A stretch of 33,480 bases of DNA. It comes from JBGQMW01 sp963769845. Its GTDB lineage: Archaea; Thermoproteota; Bathyarchaeia; Bathyarchaeales; Bathycorpusculaceae. Position numbers and translations under genes: made by a program. Within the stretch, counting starts at the first letter, position 1, and every line of letters starts with the position of its first letter. The notes under the pieces were generated by a model. That model made no database searches. It was not told where the DNA came from and saw only the letters and a list, made by a program, of their open reading frames with translations. The stretch is taken from contig CAVYNL010000011.1 in NCBI GenBank assembly GCA_963769845.1, forward strand, positions 1 through 33,480, given 5' to 3'. Below are positions 22,950 through 30,888 of the stretch, one piece after another.

Positions 22950-23507
22950 TTAGCTGAAGCCTTTGACGATCTGGTCTATCTTCATTATCTTTGCATTGTA
23001 CACGTTCTTCAGATACTTCAATCCCTGCTCATGATCTTCTTGAGTGAATGCTTCAACGCCATCTTCCGCGATTACTATTTTGTAGCCCCTGAAAAATGCA
23101 TCTGCTGCCGTGTGCCTCACGCAGATGTTAGTGTGCAAGCCCGTCAGGATCACGGTCTTGACGCCGTCGCCACGGTATAGGCCTCTCAGAAGCATGTCGA
23201 GCCCTGTTTCGTGGAAGCCGCTGTACGTCCGCTTCTCCAAAACATAGTCCTTCGTCGCAGGCTTCAGCTCAGGAATCACTTCCGCACCCTTCGTTCCCTT
23301 GATCGCGTGTTTGCCCCATCTCTCCACAACTTCCTCGTCGACAGGCAAATGCGCATCATTACTGTAGATAACCGGAACCTTGTGCTTTCGCGCTTCGGCA
23401 AGCAGCTTCTTCAAGTTCGGAATAATGTGCATGGCCCTTTCGCACTTCAAACCGCCAGTGACAAAATCGTTCAACATGTCCAAAACTATTACGGCTTGGT
23501 TGTTCAA
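22950..23507 (-). CDS. Isochorismatase-family hydrolase, nicotinamidase-like
   Basis: This 185-residue cysteine hydrolase has the catalytic triad of the family: D10 in VIVLDMLNDF, K92 in LEKRTYSGF and C129 in HTNICVRHTAADAFF, with the cis-peptide-type TGLHTNIC. The family includes nicotinamidases, which make nicotinate for NAD salvage, and others acting on amides or vinyl ethers. The metal-binding histidine triad of nicotinamidases is not fully evident (D52 and H54 in SNDAHLP are present), so the substrate is not certain. ATG 23507 fits the normal start. It lies 57 bp downstream of the M24 peptidase on the same strand and may share its transcript. Confidence 0.88.
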   Translation of the reverse strand: MNNQAVIVLDMLNDFVTGGLKCERAMHIIPNLKKLLAEARKHKVPVIYSNDAHLPVDEEVVERWGKHAIKGTKGAEVIPELKPATKDYVLEKRTYSGFHETGLDMLLRGLYRGDGVKTVILTGLHTNICVRHTAADAFFRGYKIVIAEDGVEAFTQEDHEQGLKYLKNVYNAKIMKIDQIVKGFS

Positions 23508-23564
23508 GACAGATTTTCTCCTAATCGCCCTTAAGAAGGCAACATAAGAAATATGTTGTGGTTC

Positions 23565-24659
23565 TTACGCTTCAGCTTCCAACGTATACGGCGCTTTAGT
23601 GAACTTCTCTCCCTGACCCTTCTGCACGAGCACCGTATCTTCGATTCTAAAGCCAGCGTAGCCTACGAAGTATATCCCCGGCTCATCAGTCACAACGTTG
23701 CCGACAGCAAGCCTATCCTTGCTGTTCGGACCCAGAACGGGCGCCTCATGAACCTCCAGACCCACACCATGACCCAAGCCATGGTTGAACAAGTCGCCAT
23801 AACCTGCTTTTTCGATGACTTTGCGCGCTACCAGGTCCACATCCTTGCCCCTGGCCTTCGGCTTAATTGCATAATAGGCTTTCTCATGAGCCTCCTTGAC
23901 AACATCATAGAGCTTCTTCTGCTTCTCTGTCGGCTTGCCAGCCACGATAGTCCGGGTGATGTCTGAACGGTAATACTCGTACATCGCGCCCATGTCCACG
24001 ACGACAACATCGCCGCTGTGGATCTTGCGGTTTTCACATCCGCCGTGTGGATACGCGGAGTGAACGCCCGAAGCAACGATCGTCTCAAAAGCCGCACCCC
24101 ACCCGCCTCTTTTCCGCATCGAGTACTCGACTTCAGCCGCAACCTCGATCTCCGTTAAGCCTTGCCGAACTGTCTCATAGGCGACCTTCATGCCGAGGTT
24201 CGTCAATTCGCCGGCTTTGCGCATTAGCTCAAGCTCCTTCTCCTCCTTGACCTTCCGCAGCTCTGACACAATACCGCTCTGCACCTTCACGTTCGCTTTT
24301 CCACGCAAGCCCTTCGCAAGCATGCGGTACGTGTCGTAGCTTATCCCATCGGTCGCGAGCTTCTTGATCTTGGCAGCTTTGAACTGCGGAGCCATCTTCT
24401 CAGCCAAATTCTCCCCGCGCTTCACAAGCTCAACTTTGAACCCCTTTGCCTCAGCTTTGACCATCTCGTAATTGACGCCGTAAACGTAGACGGTGCCCTC
24501 TCCCTTCTTCGGGATCAAGAGGCAAGCCGCACCGGGCACCCTCGTCAGGTATAACAAGTTCATCTCATTTGCGACTAAGAATCCGTCAAAACTCTTCTTC
24601 TCAAAAGCCAACTCTTTAAGTGCTTCAATCCTGCTCAAACTGCTCACCGCTAGAAGCAA
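23565..24659 (-). CDS. M24-family Xaa-Pro dipeptidase-like peptidase
   Basis: The 364-residue protein has the creatinase/aminopeptidase two-domain form: an N-terminal domain (SFDGFLVANEMNLLYLTRVP) and a C-terminal pita-bread domain with the five metal ligands, in VVVDMGAMYEYYRSDITRT (two D), HGLGHGVGLEVHEAP (H), VTDEPGIYF (E) and FRIEDTVLV (E). These bind two metal ions and cut X-Pro bonds. The protein is the usual length for archaeal prolidases. The first start in frame is near 24659 (MLLAVSSLSRIEALKEL); a later start at about residue 6-10 is possible. No signal peptide fits, so it is cytoplasmic. Confidence 0.92.
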   Translation of the reverse strand: MLLAVSSLSRIEALKELAFEKKSFDGFLVANEMNLLYLTRVPGAACLLIPKKGEGTVYVYGVNYEMVKAEAKGFKVELVKRGENLAEKMAPQFKAAKIKKLATDGISYDTYRMLAKGLRGKANVKVQSGIVSELRKVKEEKELELMRKAGELTNLGMKVAYETVRQGLTEIEVAAEVEYSMRKRGGWGAAFETIVASGVHSAYPHGGCENRKIHSGDVVVVDMGAMYEYYRSDITRTIVAGKPTEKQKKLYDVVKEAHEKAYYAIKPKARGKDVDLVARKVIEKAGYGDLFNHGLGHGVGLEVHEAPVLGPNSKDRLAVGNVVTDEPGIYFVGYAGFRIEDTVLVQKGQGEKFTKAPYTLEAEA

Positions 24660-24696
24660 ACCGTTTGGTTTTCTTGACTAAAATGCTTTGCTCTCT

Positions 24697-24987
24697 TCAA
24701 CCGCCGCTCACGATAGGCATCAAGACCACGTGGTCACGGTTCTTCAGCTTAGTCTGAACACCATCCAACTGATTGAGCAGATAGCCGTTCACCGTAACGA
24801 TAAAGTTGGACTTGACATCAGCCGCCTTCGGCTCATAAATCGCTTTTTTGAACGGTTCACCGTACTTCTCAGACAACACAGTCAAAAGGTCTGCTACCAT
24901 AGCGTTGTCCTTGATTTCAACCTCTTCGACCCGTCTGTCCCCAACCATCTTCTTGATGTGGCCCAGATACTCGATCTTAACCTTCAA
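24697..24987 (-). CDS. MoaD/ThiS-like ubiquitin-fold sulfur carrier
   Basis: A small beta-grasp protein of 96 residues ending in the diglycine IVSGG, which is adenylated and thiocarboxylated in MoaD, ThiS and archaeal SAMP proteins. The strand-helix pattern (VKIEYLGHIKKMVGDRRVEE, VADLLTVLSEKYGEPFKKAI, FIVTVNGYLLNQLDGVQTKL, DHVVLMPIVSGG) is typical. It could serve molybdopterin or tRNA sulfur chemistry, or protein tagging; no partner E1 is near. I chose TTG 24987 because AGGT stands seven bases before it and a TATA box lies about 40 bp upstream; the frame also opens at TTG 25002. Confidence 0.85.
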   Translation of the reverse strand: MKVKIEYLGHIKKMVGDRRVEEVEIKDNAMVADLLTVLSEKYGEPFKKAIYEPKAADVKSNFIVTVNGYLLNQLDGVQTKLKNRDHVVLMPIVSGG

Positions 24988-25019
24988 TATGCAGACCTGC
25001 AAATCAAACTTAACTCAAG

Positions 25020-25036
25020 AGATTATATATCAATTT
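25020..25036. promoter_or_regulatory. Shared TATA-rich element between divergent genes
   Basis: AGATTATATATCAATTT lies between the MoaD-like gene and the small gene at 25077. On the minus strand GATATATAATC would serve the MoaD-like gene; on the plus strand the same AT block could serve the small gene. Confidence 0.45.
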
Positions 25037-25076
25037 CCCAGCAATCTTTAAGCGAGACAAGTTTGGAGAGAGATCT

Positions 25077-25268
25077 ATGCGAAAAGTCATTTCAGCGCCT
25101 CACAAGTTCTGTGACGCGCGCGCTACAAAATCGGCAGAACTGATTAGGCAGCTGTGCAAGGCAGCGGCAGAACGAGACACACCGAAATGCTCAGAACTGG
25201 TCACGCAAACAGCCAACGTCAAAGAAGAAGCGTACAACCTGCTCAAAAGTGTGATGTCAACATCCTGA
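25077..25268 (+). CDS. Small hypothetical helical protein
   Basis: A 63-residue frame starts at ATG 25077 with TTGGAGAGAG as a good ribosome site seven bases before it. The sequence is charged and probably helical (SAELIRQLCKAAAERDTPKC, NVKEEAYNLLKSVMS), and has three cysteines. I do not recognise a family. The GC tract at 25116-25124 falls inside the frame and codes DARA. It precedes the mutase gene by about 95 bp on the same strand. Confidence 0.45.
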   Translation: MRKVISAPHKFCDARATKSAELIRQLCKAAAERDTPKCSELVTQTANVKEEAYNLLKSVMSTS

Positions 25269-25362
25269 ACGAAGCAACTGACTACGATCGCCCTCATCTT
25301 GTCTTCCTCATAAAGTTAATTCTTTTATGTTTCTTAGGCAGTTTAGTTTCACGGTGCCCACG

Positions 25363-27045
25363 ATGACGCCAAGCGAAGAGAAACTGCATGAGATTCGTCA
25401 ACGAAAGGAAAAATGGGAAAAAGAAACAGTGGTCAAGAGTTTTGACAAGCTTCCCGAGAAAGGCGAATACACAACGAGCTCCGACATGAGAATCGAGCGA
25501 ATCTACACTCCTGCAGAACTTCAGGATTTTGATTATGTGCGTGACCTAGGCTTTCCTGGCGAGTACCCGCTCATCCGGGGTGTCTACCCCACGATGTACA
25601 GGGCGCGGCTCTGGACGATGCGCCAGTACGCTGGCTTTGGAACAGCCGAACAGACCAACCAACGCTTCAAGTACCTGCTCGATCACGGCCAAACAGGTTT
25701 AAGCGTCGCTTTCGATTTTCCGACACAAGTCGGTTACGACTGCGACCATCCGTTGTCCTTGGGAGAAGTCGGCAAGGTCGGCGTGAGTGCGAGCACATTG
25801 AAAGACATGGAAGTCCTTTTTGACGGCATCCCCTTGGACAAGGTCACAACGTCAATGACAATCAACGCTCCTGCCAACGTGCTCCTAGCCATGTACGTCG
25901 CCGTTGGCCAGAAGCAAGGCGTAGACCAAGCCAAACTGGGCGGCACAGTGCAGAATGACATACTGAAAGAGTACGTGGCCAGAGGCATGTACATCTTCCC
26001 ACCCAAGCCTTCCATGCGCATCGTAACGGACATCTTTGAATACTGCAGCAAGAACATGCCCCAATGGAACACCATAAGCATCAGCGGCTACCACATCCGC
26101 GAAGCCGGAGCCACCGCAGTGCAGGAGGTAGCATTCACGTTCGCAAACGCCATCGCCTACGTGCAAACAGCCATAGACCGCGGACTAGACCTAGACAAAT
26201 TCGCGGGGAGGCTTTCCTTCTTTTTCGCAGCCCACAACGACTTCCTAGAAGAAATCGCAAAATTCCGTGCCGCACGACGCCTCTGGGCAAAGATTATGCG
26301 AGACCGTTTCCACGCAAAAAGCCTCGGCTCAATGATGTTGCGCTTCCACACACAGACCTCAGGCGTAGCACTCACGGCCCAACAGCCATACAACAACATC
26401 GTCCGCGTAGCGCTCCAGGCCCTATCAGCCGTTTTCGGTGGAACGCAATCCCTGCACACAAATAGCTTTGACGAAGCCTACGCGCTGCCCAGCGAACAAG
26501 CCGTAACCATCGCACTGCGAACGCAACAGATCATCGCATGTGAAAGCGGCGTGGTCGACACCGTTGACCCGCTCGCAGGCTCCTACTACATCGAATCCTT
26601 GACGAACGAGATTGAAGAAAAAGCCACACGATACATCGAAGAAATCGACAGGATTGGCGGAGCTGTCGCCGCTGTGGAGAAGGGCTTTATGCAGCGCGAG
26701 ATAACTGAAAGCGCCTACCGGTTCCAGAAGAAAGTCGAAGCAAAGAAGCAAATTGTCGTAGGCGTCAACGAGTTCAGAGGCGAGGAAGAGATTCCGATCA
26801 AGACGCTGCAGATAAACCCCGCGATTGAGAAAAAACTCGTCGAACAACTCAACCACATCAAGAATCAACGAAACAAGGCCAGAGTAAACGAAGCTCTAGG
26901 CAAGCTGCGCGTCGTTGCAGAGAAAGAAAACCTCAGCCTCATGCCCTGCATAATCGAAGCCGTGAAAGAATATGTAACGCTCGGCGAGATCTGCAAAACT
27001 TTGCGAGAAGTCTACGGCGAGTACAAGCCGCCCACGATCTTCTAG
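25363..27045 (+). CDS. Methylmalonyl-CoA mutase large subunit, catalytic part
   Basis: This is the catalytic TIM-barrel subunit of B12-dependent methylmalonyl-CoA mutase, which interconverts succinyl-CoA and R-methylmalonyl-CoA. Recognisable blocks are YPLIRGVYPTMYRARLWTMR, the stretch GLSVAFDFPTQVGYD, TTSMTINAPA, GTVQNDILKEYVARGMYIFP, then SISGYHIREAGATAVQE and DPLAGSYYIESLT. It has about 560 residues and stops before the B12-binding domain, which in archaea is often a separate small gene; that gene and the epimerase are not in the window. I chose ATG 25363 (MTPSEEKLHEIRQRKEKWEK) from family N-termini; the frame extends to ATG 25327. Its 3' end overlaps the biotin carrier gene by 4 bp, convergent. 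Confidence 0.93.
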   Translation: MTPSEEKLHEIRQRKEKWEKETVVKSFDKLPEKGEYTTSSDMRIERIYTPAELQDFDYVRDLGFPGEYPLIRGVYPTMYRARLWTMRQYAGFGTAEQTNQRFKYLLDHGQTGLSVAFDFPTQVGYDCDHPLSLGEVGKVGVSASTLKDMEVLFDGIPLDKVTTSMTINAPANVLLAMYVAVGQKQGVDQAKLGGTVQNDILKEYVARGMYIFPPKPSMRIVTDIFEYCSKNMPQWNTISISGYHIREAGATAVQEVAFTFANAIAYVQTAIDRGLDLDKFAGRLSFFFAAHNDFLEEIAKFRAARRLWAKIMRDRFHAKSLGSMMLRFHTQTSGVALTAQQPYNNIVRVALQALSAVFGGTQSLHTNSFDEAYALPSEQAVTIALRTQQIIACESGVVDTVDPLAGSYYIESLTNEIEEKATRYIEEIDRIGGAVAAVEKGFMQREITESAYRFQKKVEAKKQIVVGVNEFRGEEEIPIKTLQINPAIEKKLVEQLNHIKNQRNKARVNEALGKLRVVAEKENLSLMPCIIEAVKEYVTLGEICKTLREVYGEYKPPTIF

Positions 27046-27596
27046 GCCACAACGAACAAGGTTTCACCCTCGCTCACGGGCGAACCCTCAGAAACCAAAA
27101 CTTCCTTCACCACACCAGCCCTAACCGAGGCAATCTCATTTTCCATCTTCATCGCCTCAACAACGCAGAGCGTCTGGCCGGCTTTAATCTGATCTCCCCG
27201 TTTAACCTTGACAGAAACAACTTTCCCCGTCATAGGTGCAACGACCGCGCCCTCCACAGCCTGCCTATTAACTCCGTTACGCTTCGTCGGCGACGCCACG
27301 ACAGGCTCGAACGCCGTGAGAGCGGTTTTCCTCGCTTGAGTTTTCAGTTCAGCCTTGAACGCGGCCCCCTCGACATTCAACGGCAAGGTCTTCCCCCACT
27401 CAATCGTGGGCATCTCAACCTTGTAGTTCCTGCCATCCAGTTTAATGGAGAAGCCCTTTCCAGCCTCGATCTTCACGTCTGACAGCTCTATCTTAACGAG
27501 CTTGTCATCAACCCTTGCCGTAAACAGGTTCTGACCGTTGCGCGTGACCTCGATTTTCCGCGGCTTACCGTCTACTGAAACTTCGTAAGCGGGCAT
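27042..27596 (-). CDS. Biotin carboxyl carrier protein
   Basis: The 184-residue protein ends in a biotinyl domain with VVAPMTGKVVSVKVKRGDQI, then LCVVEAMKMENEI with the biotinylated lysine K150 in the AMKM motif, and closes with EGETLFVVA. The N-terminal half (YEVSVDGKPRKIEVTRNG) is the beta-rich domain that holds such carriers to carboxyltransferase subunits, joined by a linker. It would carry carboxylate as carboxybiotin. It lies just 2 bp after the carboxyltransferase at 27599-29146, clearly one operon, and is the only biotin carrier visible here, so it may serve both carboxyltransferases. Confidence 0.92.
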   Translation of the reverse strand: MPAYEVSVDGKPRKIEVTRNGQNLFTARVDDKLVKIELSDVKIEAGKGFSIKLDGRNYKVEMPTIEWGKTLPLNVEGAAFKAELKTQARKTALTAFEPVVASPTKRNGVNRQAVEGAVVAPMTGKVVSVKVKRGDQIKAGQTLCVVEAMKMENEIASVRAGVVKEVLVSEGSPVSEGETLFVVA

Positions 27597-27598
27597 GA

Positions 27599-29146
27599 CT
27601 AAGCACCTCGCTCTATCAGTGCTTGTCTACCTGCCAAAACCCAAGACGAAGCATAACCCTTGGGTCTAATCTGTGTCAACGCTTTTGCCTGAGACATGCT
27701 CGCAACATAGGCAGCAACGGCTACTGAGACAGCCGCAACCTCCTCAAGCTCGGCAAGCCTTTCAGGCGGAATCCCAGTCTTCGCCTCTTCGCGCTTCAAC
27801 TTCCGCCTTTTGAAGAAATCAACAGCCTGCTTCGGAAACAGGGCGTACGTGATCTTGTCCTCTTCACTCTCGATTAGAGGCTTAACATCTTCAGGAATGT
27901 TCTCCAAGGCAGGCTCCAACAGGTCAGCGGGACGCCCAGTGATCGGTTCCTCATCGCCGATGATCTTCTTTTTGATCTTCGGGTCTATGGGCGCGGGAGG
28001 CTTACCGTACAAGCCTTTAACGTAATCCTTGACCTCCTTGGGCACGATGCTGTAACGCTTGCCAGAAATGACGTTAAGAACTGCTTGCGTGCCAACAAGC
28101 TGGCTCGTGGGCGTCACCAGAGGCGGATAACCCAGCTCCTTGCGCACCCGAGGAACTTCTTCGAGCACGTCTTTCAACTTGTCGATCGCCTTCTGCTCAC
28201 GCAACTGCTCCAGCAGATTGCTGAACATCCCGCCCGGAATCTGGTGCACGATGATGGAAGCGTCAACGCGTTCGGACTTCGGGTCAACCAGTTTCAACGG
28301 GTCATAGTACTTCTCCCGCAGCTCGCGGAAATACGCGGCGATCTCGCTCAACAACTCCAAATCCAAACCCGTGTCAAACGCCGTGCCCTTCAACGCGGCA
28401 ACAACCGACTCAACGGGCGGCTGACTTGTACCCCATGCCAAGGGCGAGAAAGCCGTGTCCAGAATATCCACGCCGGCTTCACAGGCGCGTAGATAGGTCA
28501 TCATAACCATGCCGCTCGTGCTGTGCGAATGCAGATGCACGGGCAACCCGACCTCCTTCTTCAACGCGGATATCAACTCAAACGCGGGCTCAGGTGCAAG
28601 CATACCAGCCATATCCTTGACACAGATAGAATCACAGTCCAGCTCAGCCAGCTTCCGAGCAAGCTCGACAAAATGCTCCACCGTGTGCACAGGACTGATC
28701 GTGTAGCTTATTGTGCCTTGAGCATGCTTGCCTGATTTCTTGACGGTTCTGATGGCTACTTCCATGTTCCTGATGTCATTCAACGCATCGAAGACACGGA
28801 AGATGTCGATGCCGTTCTCAGCAGCCTTCTCGACGAACTTGACCAGCACGTCATCCGGATAATTGTGGTAACCCACAACATTCTGCCCACGCAACAGCAT
28901 CTGCAGAGGCGTCTTCTTCACATGCCGCTTAAGCAGACGAATACGCTCCCAAGGGTCCTCATTCAGAAAACGAACAGCAACGTCAAACGTAGCGCCCCCC
29001 CAAGCCTCAAGCGAGAAAAACCCAACATGATCAATCTTCTCAGCTATCGGCAGCATCGCATCCGTACGCATCCTCGTGGCCAAGAGACTCTGATGAGCAT
29101 CCCTGAAGGTAGTGTCAGTGATCCTAACTCTAGCCAAGCCAAGCAT
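27599..29146 (-). CDS. Pyruvate/oxaloacetate carboxyltransferase subunit with OadG-like tail
   Basis: The 515-residue protein belongs to the pyruvate carboxylase B / oxaloacetate decarboxylase alpha / transcarboxylase 5S family. Blocks are ITDTTFRDAHQSLLATRMRT (metal D11), LEAWGGATFD, FRVFDALNDIRN, the carbamylated-lysine-type CVKDMAG (K177) and the metal site HLHSHSTSG (H206, H208). After the conserved PycB_OADA region (GKRYSIVPKEVKDYVKGLYG) there is a short C-terminal extension, LEEVAAVSVAVAAYVASM and then YASSWVLAGRQALIERG, that looks like the soluble tail of OadG-type subunits. No membrane beta or gamma subunit is near, so a sodium pump role is not supported. It transfers carboxylate between carboxybiotin and pyruvate. 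Operon with the biotin carrier. Confidence 0.92.
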   Translation of the reverse strand: MLGLARVRITDTTFRDAHQSLLATRMRTDAMLPIAEKIDHVGFFSLEAWGGATFDVAVRFLNEDPWERIRLLKRHVKKTPLQMLLRGQNVVGYHNYPDDVLVKFVEKAAENGIDIFRVFDALNDIRNMEVAIRTVKKSGKHAQGTISYTISPVHTVEHFVELARKLAELDCDSICVKDMAGMLAPEPAFELISALKKEVGLPVHLHSHSTSGMVMMTYLRACEAGVDILDTAFSPLAWGTSQPPVESVVAALKGTAFDTGLDLELLSEIAAYFRELREKYYDPLKLVDPKSERVDASIIVHQIPGGMFSNLLEQLREQKAIDKLKDVLEEVPRVRKELGYPPLVTPTSQLVGTQAVLNVISGKRYSIVPKEVKDYVKGLYGKPPAPIDPKIKKKIIGDEEPITGRPADLLEPALENIPEDVKPLIESEEDKITYALFPKQAVDFFKRRKLKREEAKTGIPPERLAELEEVAAVSVAVAAYVASMSQAKALTQIRPKGYASSWVLAGRQALIERGA

Positions 29147-29510
29147 CTCTCCCAGAGAAAGACTCGTCCACGTGGAATTGACAGGAGTCAGCTATTAATC
29201 TGTAATGGTACTCGGAGAATCTTCTGATGGTTTGTCTCGGCGTCGCGTCCGCGCACTACGAGATTTAGCGGAAAAGCATGGACTTTTGTAACAATTTTGC
29301 TGTAACAATGCGTCACAATCCCAGTTTTTCTGGAATCCTCAAAAATACAAAATAACTGATGATCTTTTTTGCCCTCTTTTTGCAGTTATGGACAGAGACC
29401 AGTTCTCTAAGAAATGAGCGTGCGCAGTGGAAGAAAAGGAGTTTTCGCTACAATCTATTATGGGCGCTCGCGTGGATTTTTCCAGTCAGCGCGCCGGACT
29501 TGCTTTCAAT
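29147..29510. other. 364-bp gap, promoter of the carboxyltransferase operon
   Basis: On the minus strand a TATA-like CAGATTAATAGC near 29190-29203 could start the carboxyltransferase-carrier operon. The rest is AT-rich near 29340-29370 and contains a GCGCGCC near 29488. I see no convincing gene on either strand. Confidence 0.45.
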
Positions 29511-30572
29511 TCAGGCGCTTCCTGTCGTCCCATATGGTGTAACGACTAGATAGCCTGCGGTTGCCCAGCCGCTGAGGCCGTCAGGCATCCAGTAAACTTT
29601 GGTGAATCCATTTTCTATCAAGACGCTAGACGCCATGGATGACAATTCACATCCACCACCAGCGCAATAGACAACTATCTCAGAATTTTCTTTTCCAGAC
29701 AAGACGCTCCTTATCGTTTCATTGAAAGCAAAATCATCAGTGTAAGGAATGTTTGTTGCGTTCGGCAAATGCCCAGTCGTGTAGGAAGCGCTGTCTCTAA
29801 CGTCAATTATCATCAAGTTCGGAAACGTTCCGTTTATTCCTTGTCCAAGGTCCACCATCCAGCGTGCTTCCGTCACGCTTATTGGGCCTGAAGGGGCTTC
29901 CCAAACAGAATAGTTCATCGCTCTCCAAGCATTGATTCCGCCAAGCACGTTGTAGATTTCTGTGTAGCCAGTGGAGTTCAGGTACAGCCACGCGTTTTTG
30001 CTTCTTATCCCGCTTCTGCAGATCAATACCATTTGCGTATTCTGTTTTCCAGCCAACGGAGCCAGCCTAGTTGCAAAATCGGTAATATTGTACCAGGGAA
30101 CATTTATGGAATTATTCACGTGCATGATATCGTACTCATCGGGAGTTCTTACGTCAACAACAAACACTCCACTGTTCGCCATTACGTATGCTGTTTGTGC
30201 TGAAACATCTCCGTCACGCGCCATTTGAAGTTCGGCATTCAACGAATTTATCGTGTTGTTTTGTCCGACTATCGTTGCATTTAATTGACTGATTGTCGCG
30301 TTCAGTCCAGATACCTCCGAACCAAGAGTGCCTATCGTGTTGTTTTGTCCGATTATCGTTGCATTTAACTGATTAACTGTCGCATTCAGTCCAGATATCT
30401 CCGAACCAAGAGTGCTCAACTCATTGTCCTTACTGTTGATTGCCATCGTATAGTATGCTATTACCCCGCCTAAACTGGCAATCAATAGGATGCAGATTAT
30501 TCCGAGTGCCAGACTGACACTTCCTCCTAGAAACTTCTTTGGTTTTGTTCGGCTTGGCTTTGTTTCATTCAT
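29511..30572 (-). CDS. Membrane-anchored tandem rhodanese with a repeated Asn-rich stalk
   Basis: The 353-residue protein has a short cytoplasmic start, one membrane helix (LALGIICILLIASLGGVIAY, 21-40), a stalk of two 28-residue repeats (55-82 and 83-110: LGSE-SGLNAT--QLNATI-GQ, then NNTI) that look coiled-coil and carry many N-x-T sequons, and then two rhodanese domains outside the cell. Domain one has active-site cysteine C185 in LICRSGIRS; domain two has C303 in VYCAGGGCELSS. Rhodanese domains transfer sulfane sulfur or sense sulfide; both cysteines being kept suggests two active sites. It is an extracellular sulfur-transfer protein by inference. The start ATG 30572 follows GGTGACTCGGG, with TATA-like GTATTTAAGG upstream near 30605. 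Confidence 0.9.
   Translation of the reverse strand: MNETKPSRTKPKKFLGGSVSLALGIICILLIASLGGVIAYYTMAINSKDNELSTLGSEISGLNATVNQLNATIIGQNNTIGTLGSEVSGLNATISQLNATIVGQNNTINSLNAELQMARDGDVSAQTAYVMANSGVFVVDVRTPDEYDIMHVNNSINVPWYNITDFATRLAPLAGKQNTQMVLICRSGIRSKNAWLYLNSTGYTEIYNVLGGINAWRAMNYSVWEAPSGPISVTEARWMVDLGQGINGTFPNLMIIDVRDSASYTTGHLPNATNIPYTDDFAFNETIRSVLSGKENSEIVVYCAGGGCELSSMASSVLIENGFTKVYWMPDGLSGWATAGYLVVTPYGTTGSA
30240..30410 (-). repeat. Two 84-bp tandem repeats coding the stalk
   Basis: The stalk-coding region consists of two adjacent near-identical 84-bp units sharing runs such as GTTGTTTTGTCCGA and TTCAGTCCAGATA on the plus strand. The unit length is in frame (28 codons), so the stalk length can vary by recombination. 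Confidence 0.8.
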
Positions 30573-30888
30573 CCCGAGTCACCATCCGTGCTTGGCTGTC
30601 CCTTAAATACAACCCTTCCGAACCCGTGCCCTCGAATCATTATTCGCTGACCGCGTCATATTAGAAGCCCCGCGCGCGCTTATTTTAAGGTTCTCAAAAA
30701 AACATGCAAAAAAACATAGATCCAAGACCAAGCTGAAATTCTCCGTGCCAATAGTTCATGCCTATGGTTTGATCGAGATTGGTGATTGAAAGATGGTAAC
30801 TGTTCGTTTGACAGCGAGCGCGCGCAATGGCATTTCTAACGTCAAACGTACCTCAGCAAGTCTAGTACTGCCGAAACAACGCTTGTCT
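30573..30888. other. 316-bp gap with rhodanese promoter and two GC tracts
   Basis: The gap between the rhodanese start and the stop of the PccB-type gene. It has the rhodanese TATA-like box near 30605, GCGCGCGCT at 30672-30680 and GCGCGCGC at 30818-30825. No gene is convincing on either strand. Confidence 0.5.

Noticed and set aside
27599..29146. Sodium-pumping oxaloacetate decarboxylase
   Set aside because: The membrane beta subunit and a true gamma subunit are absent from the neighbourhood.
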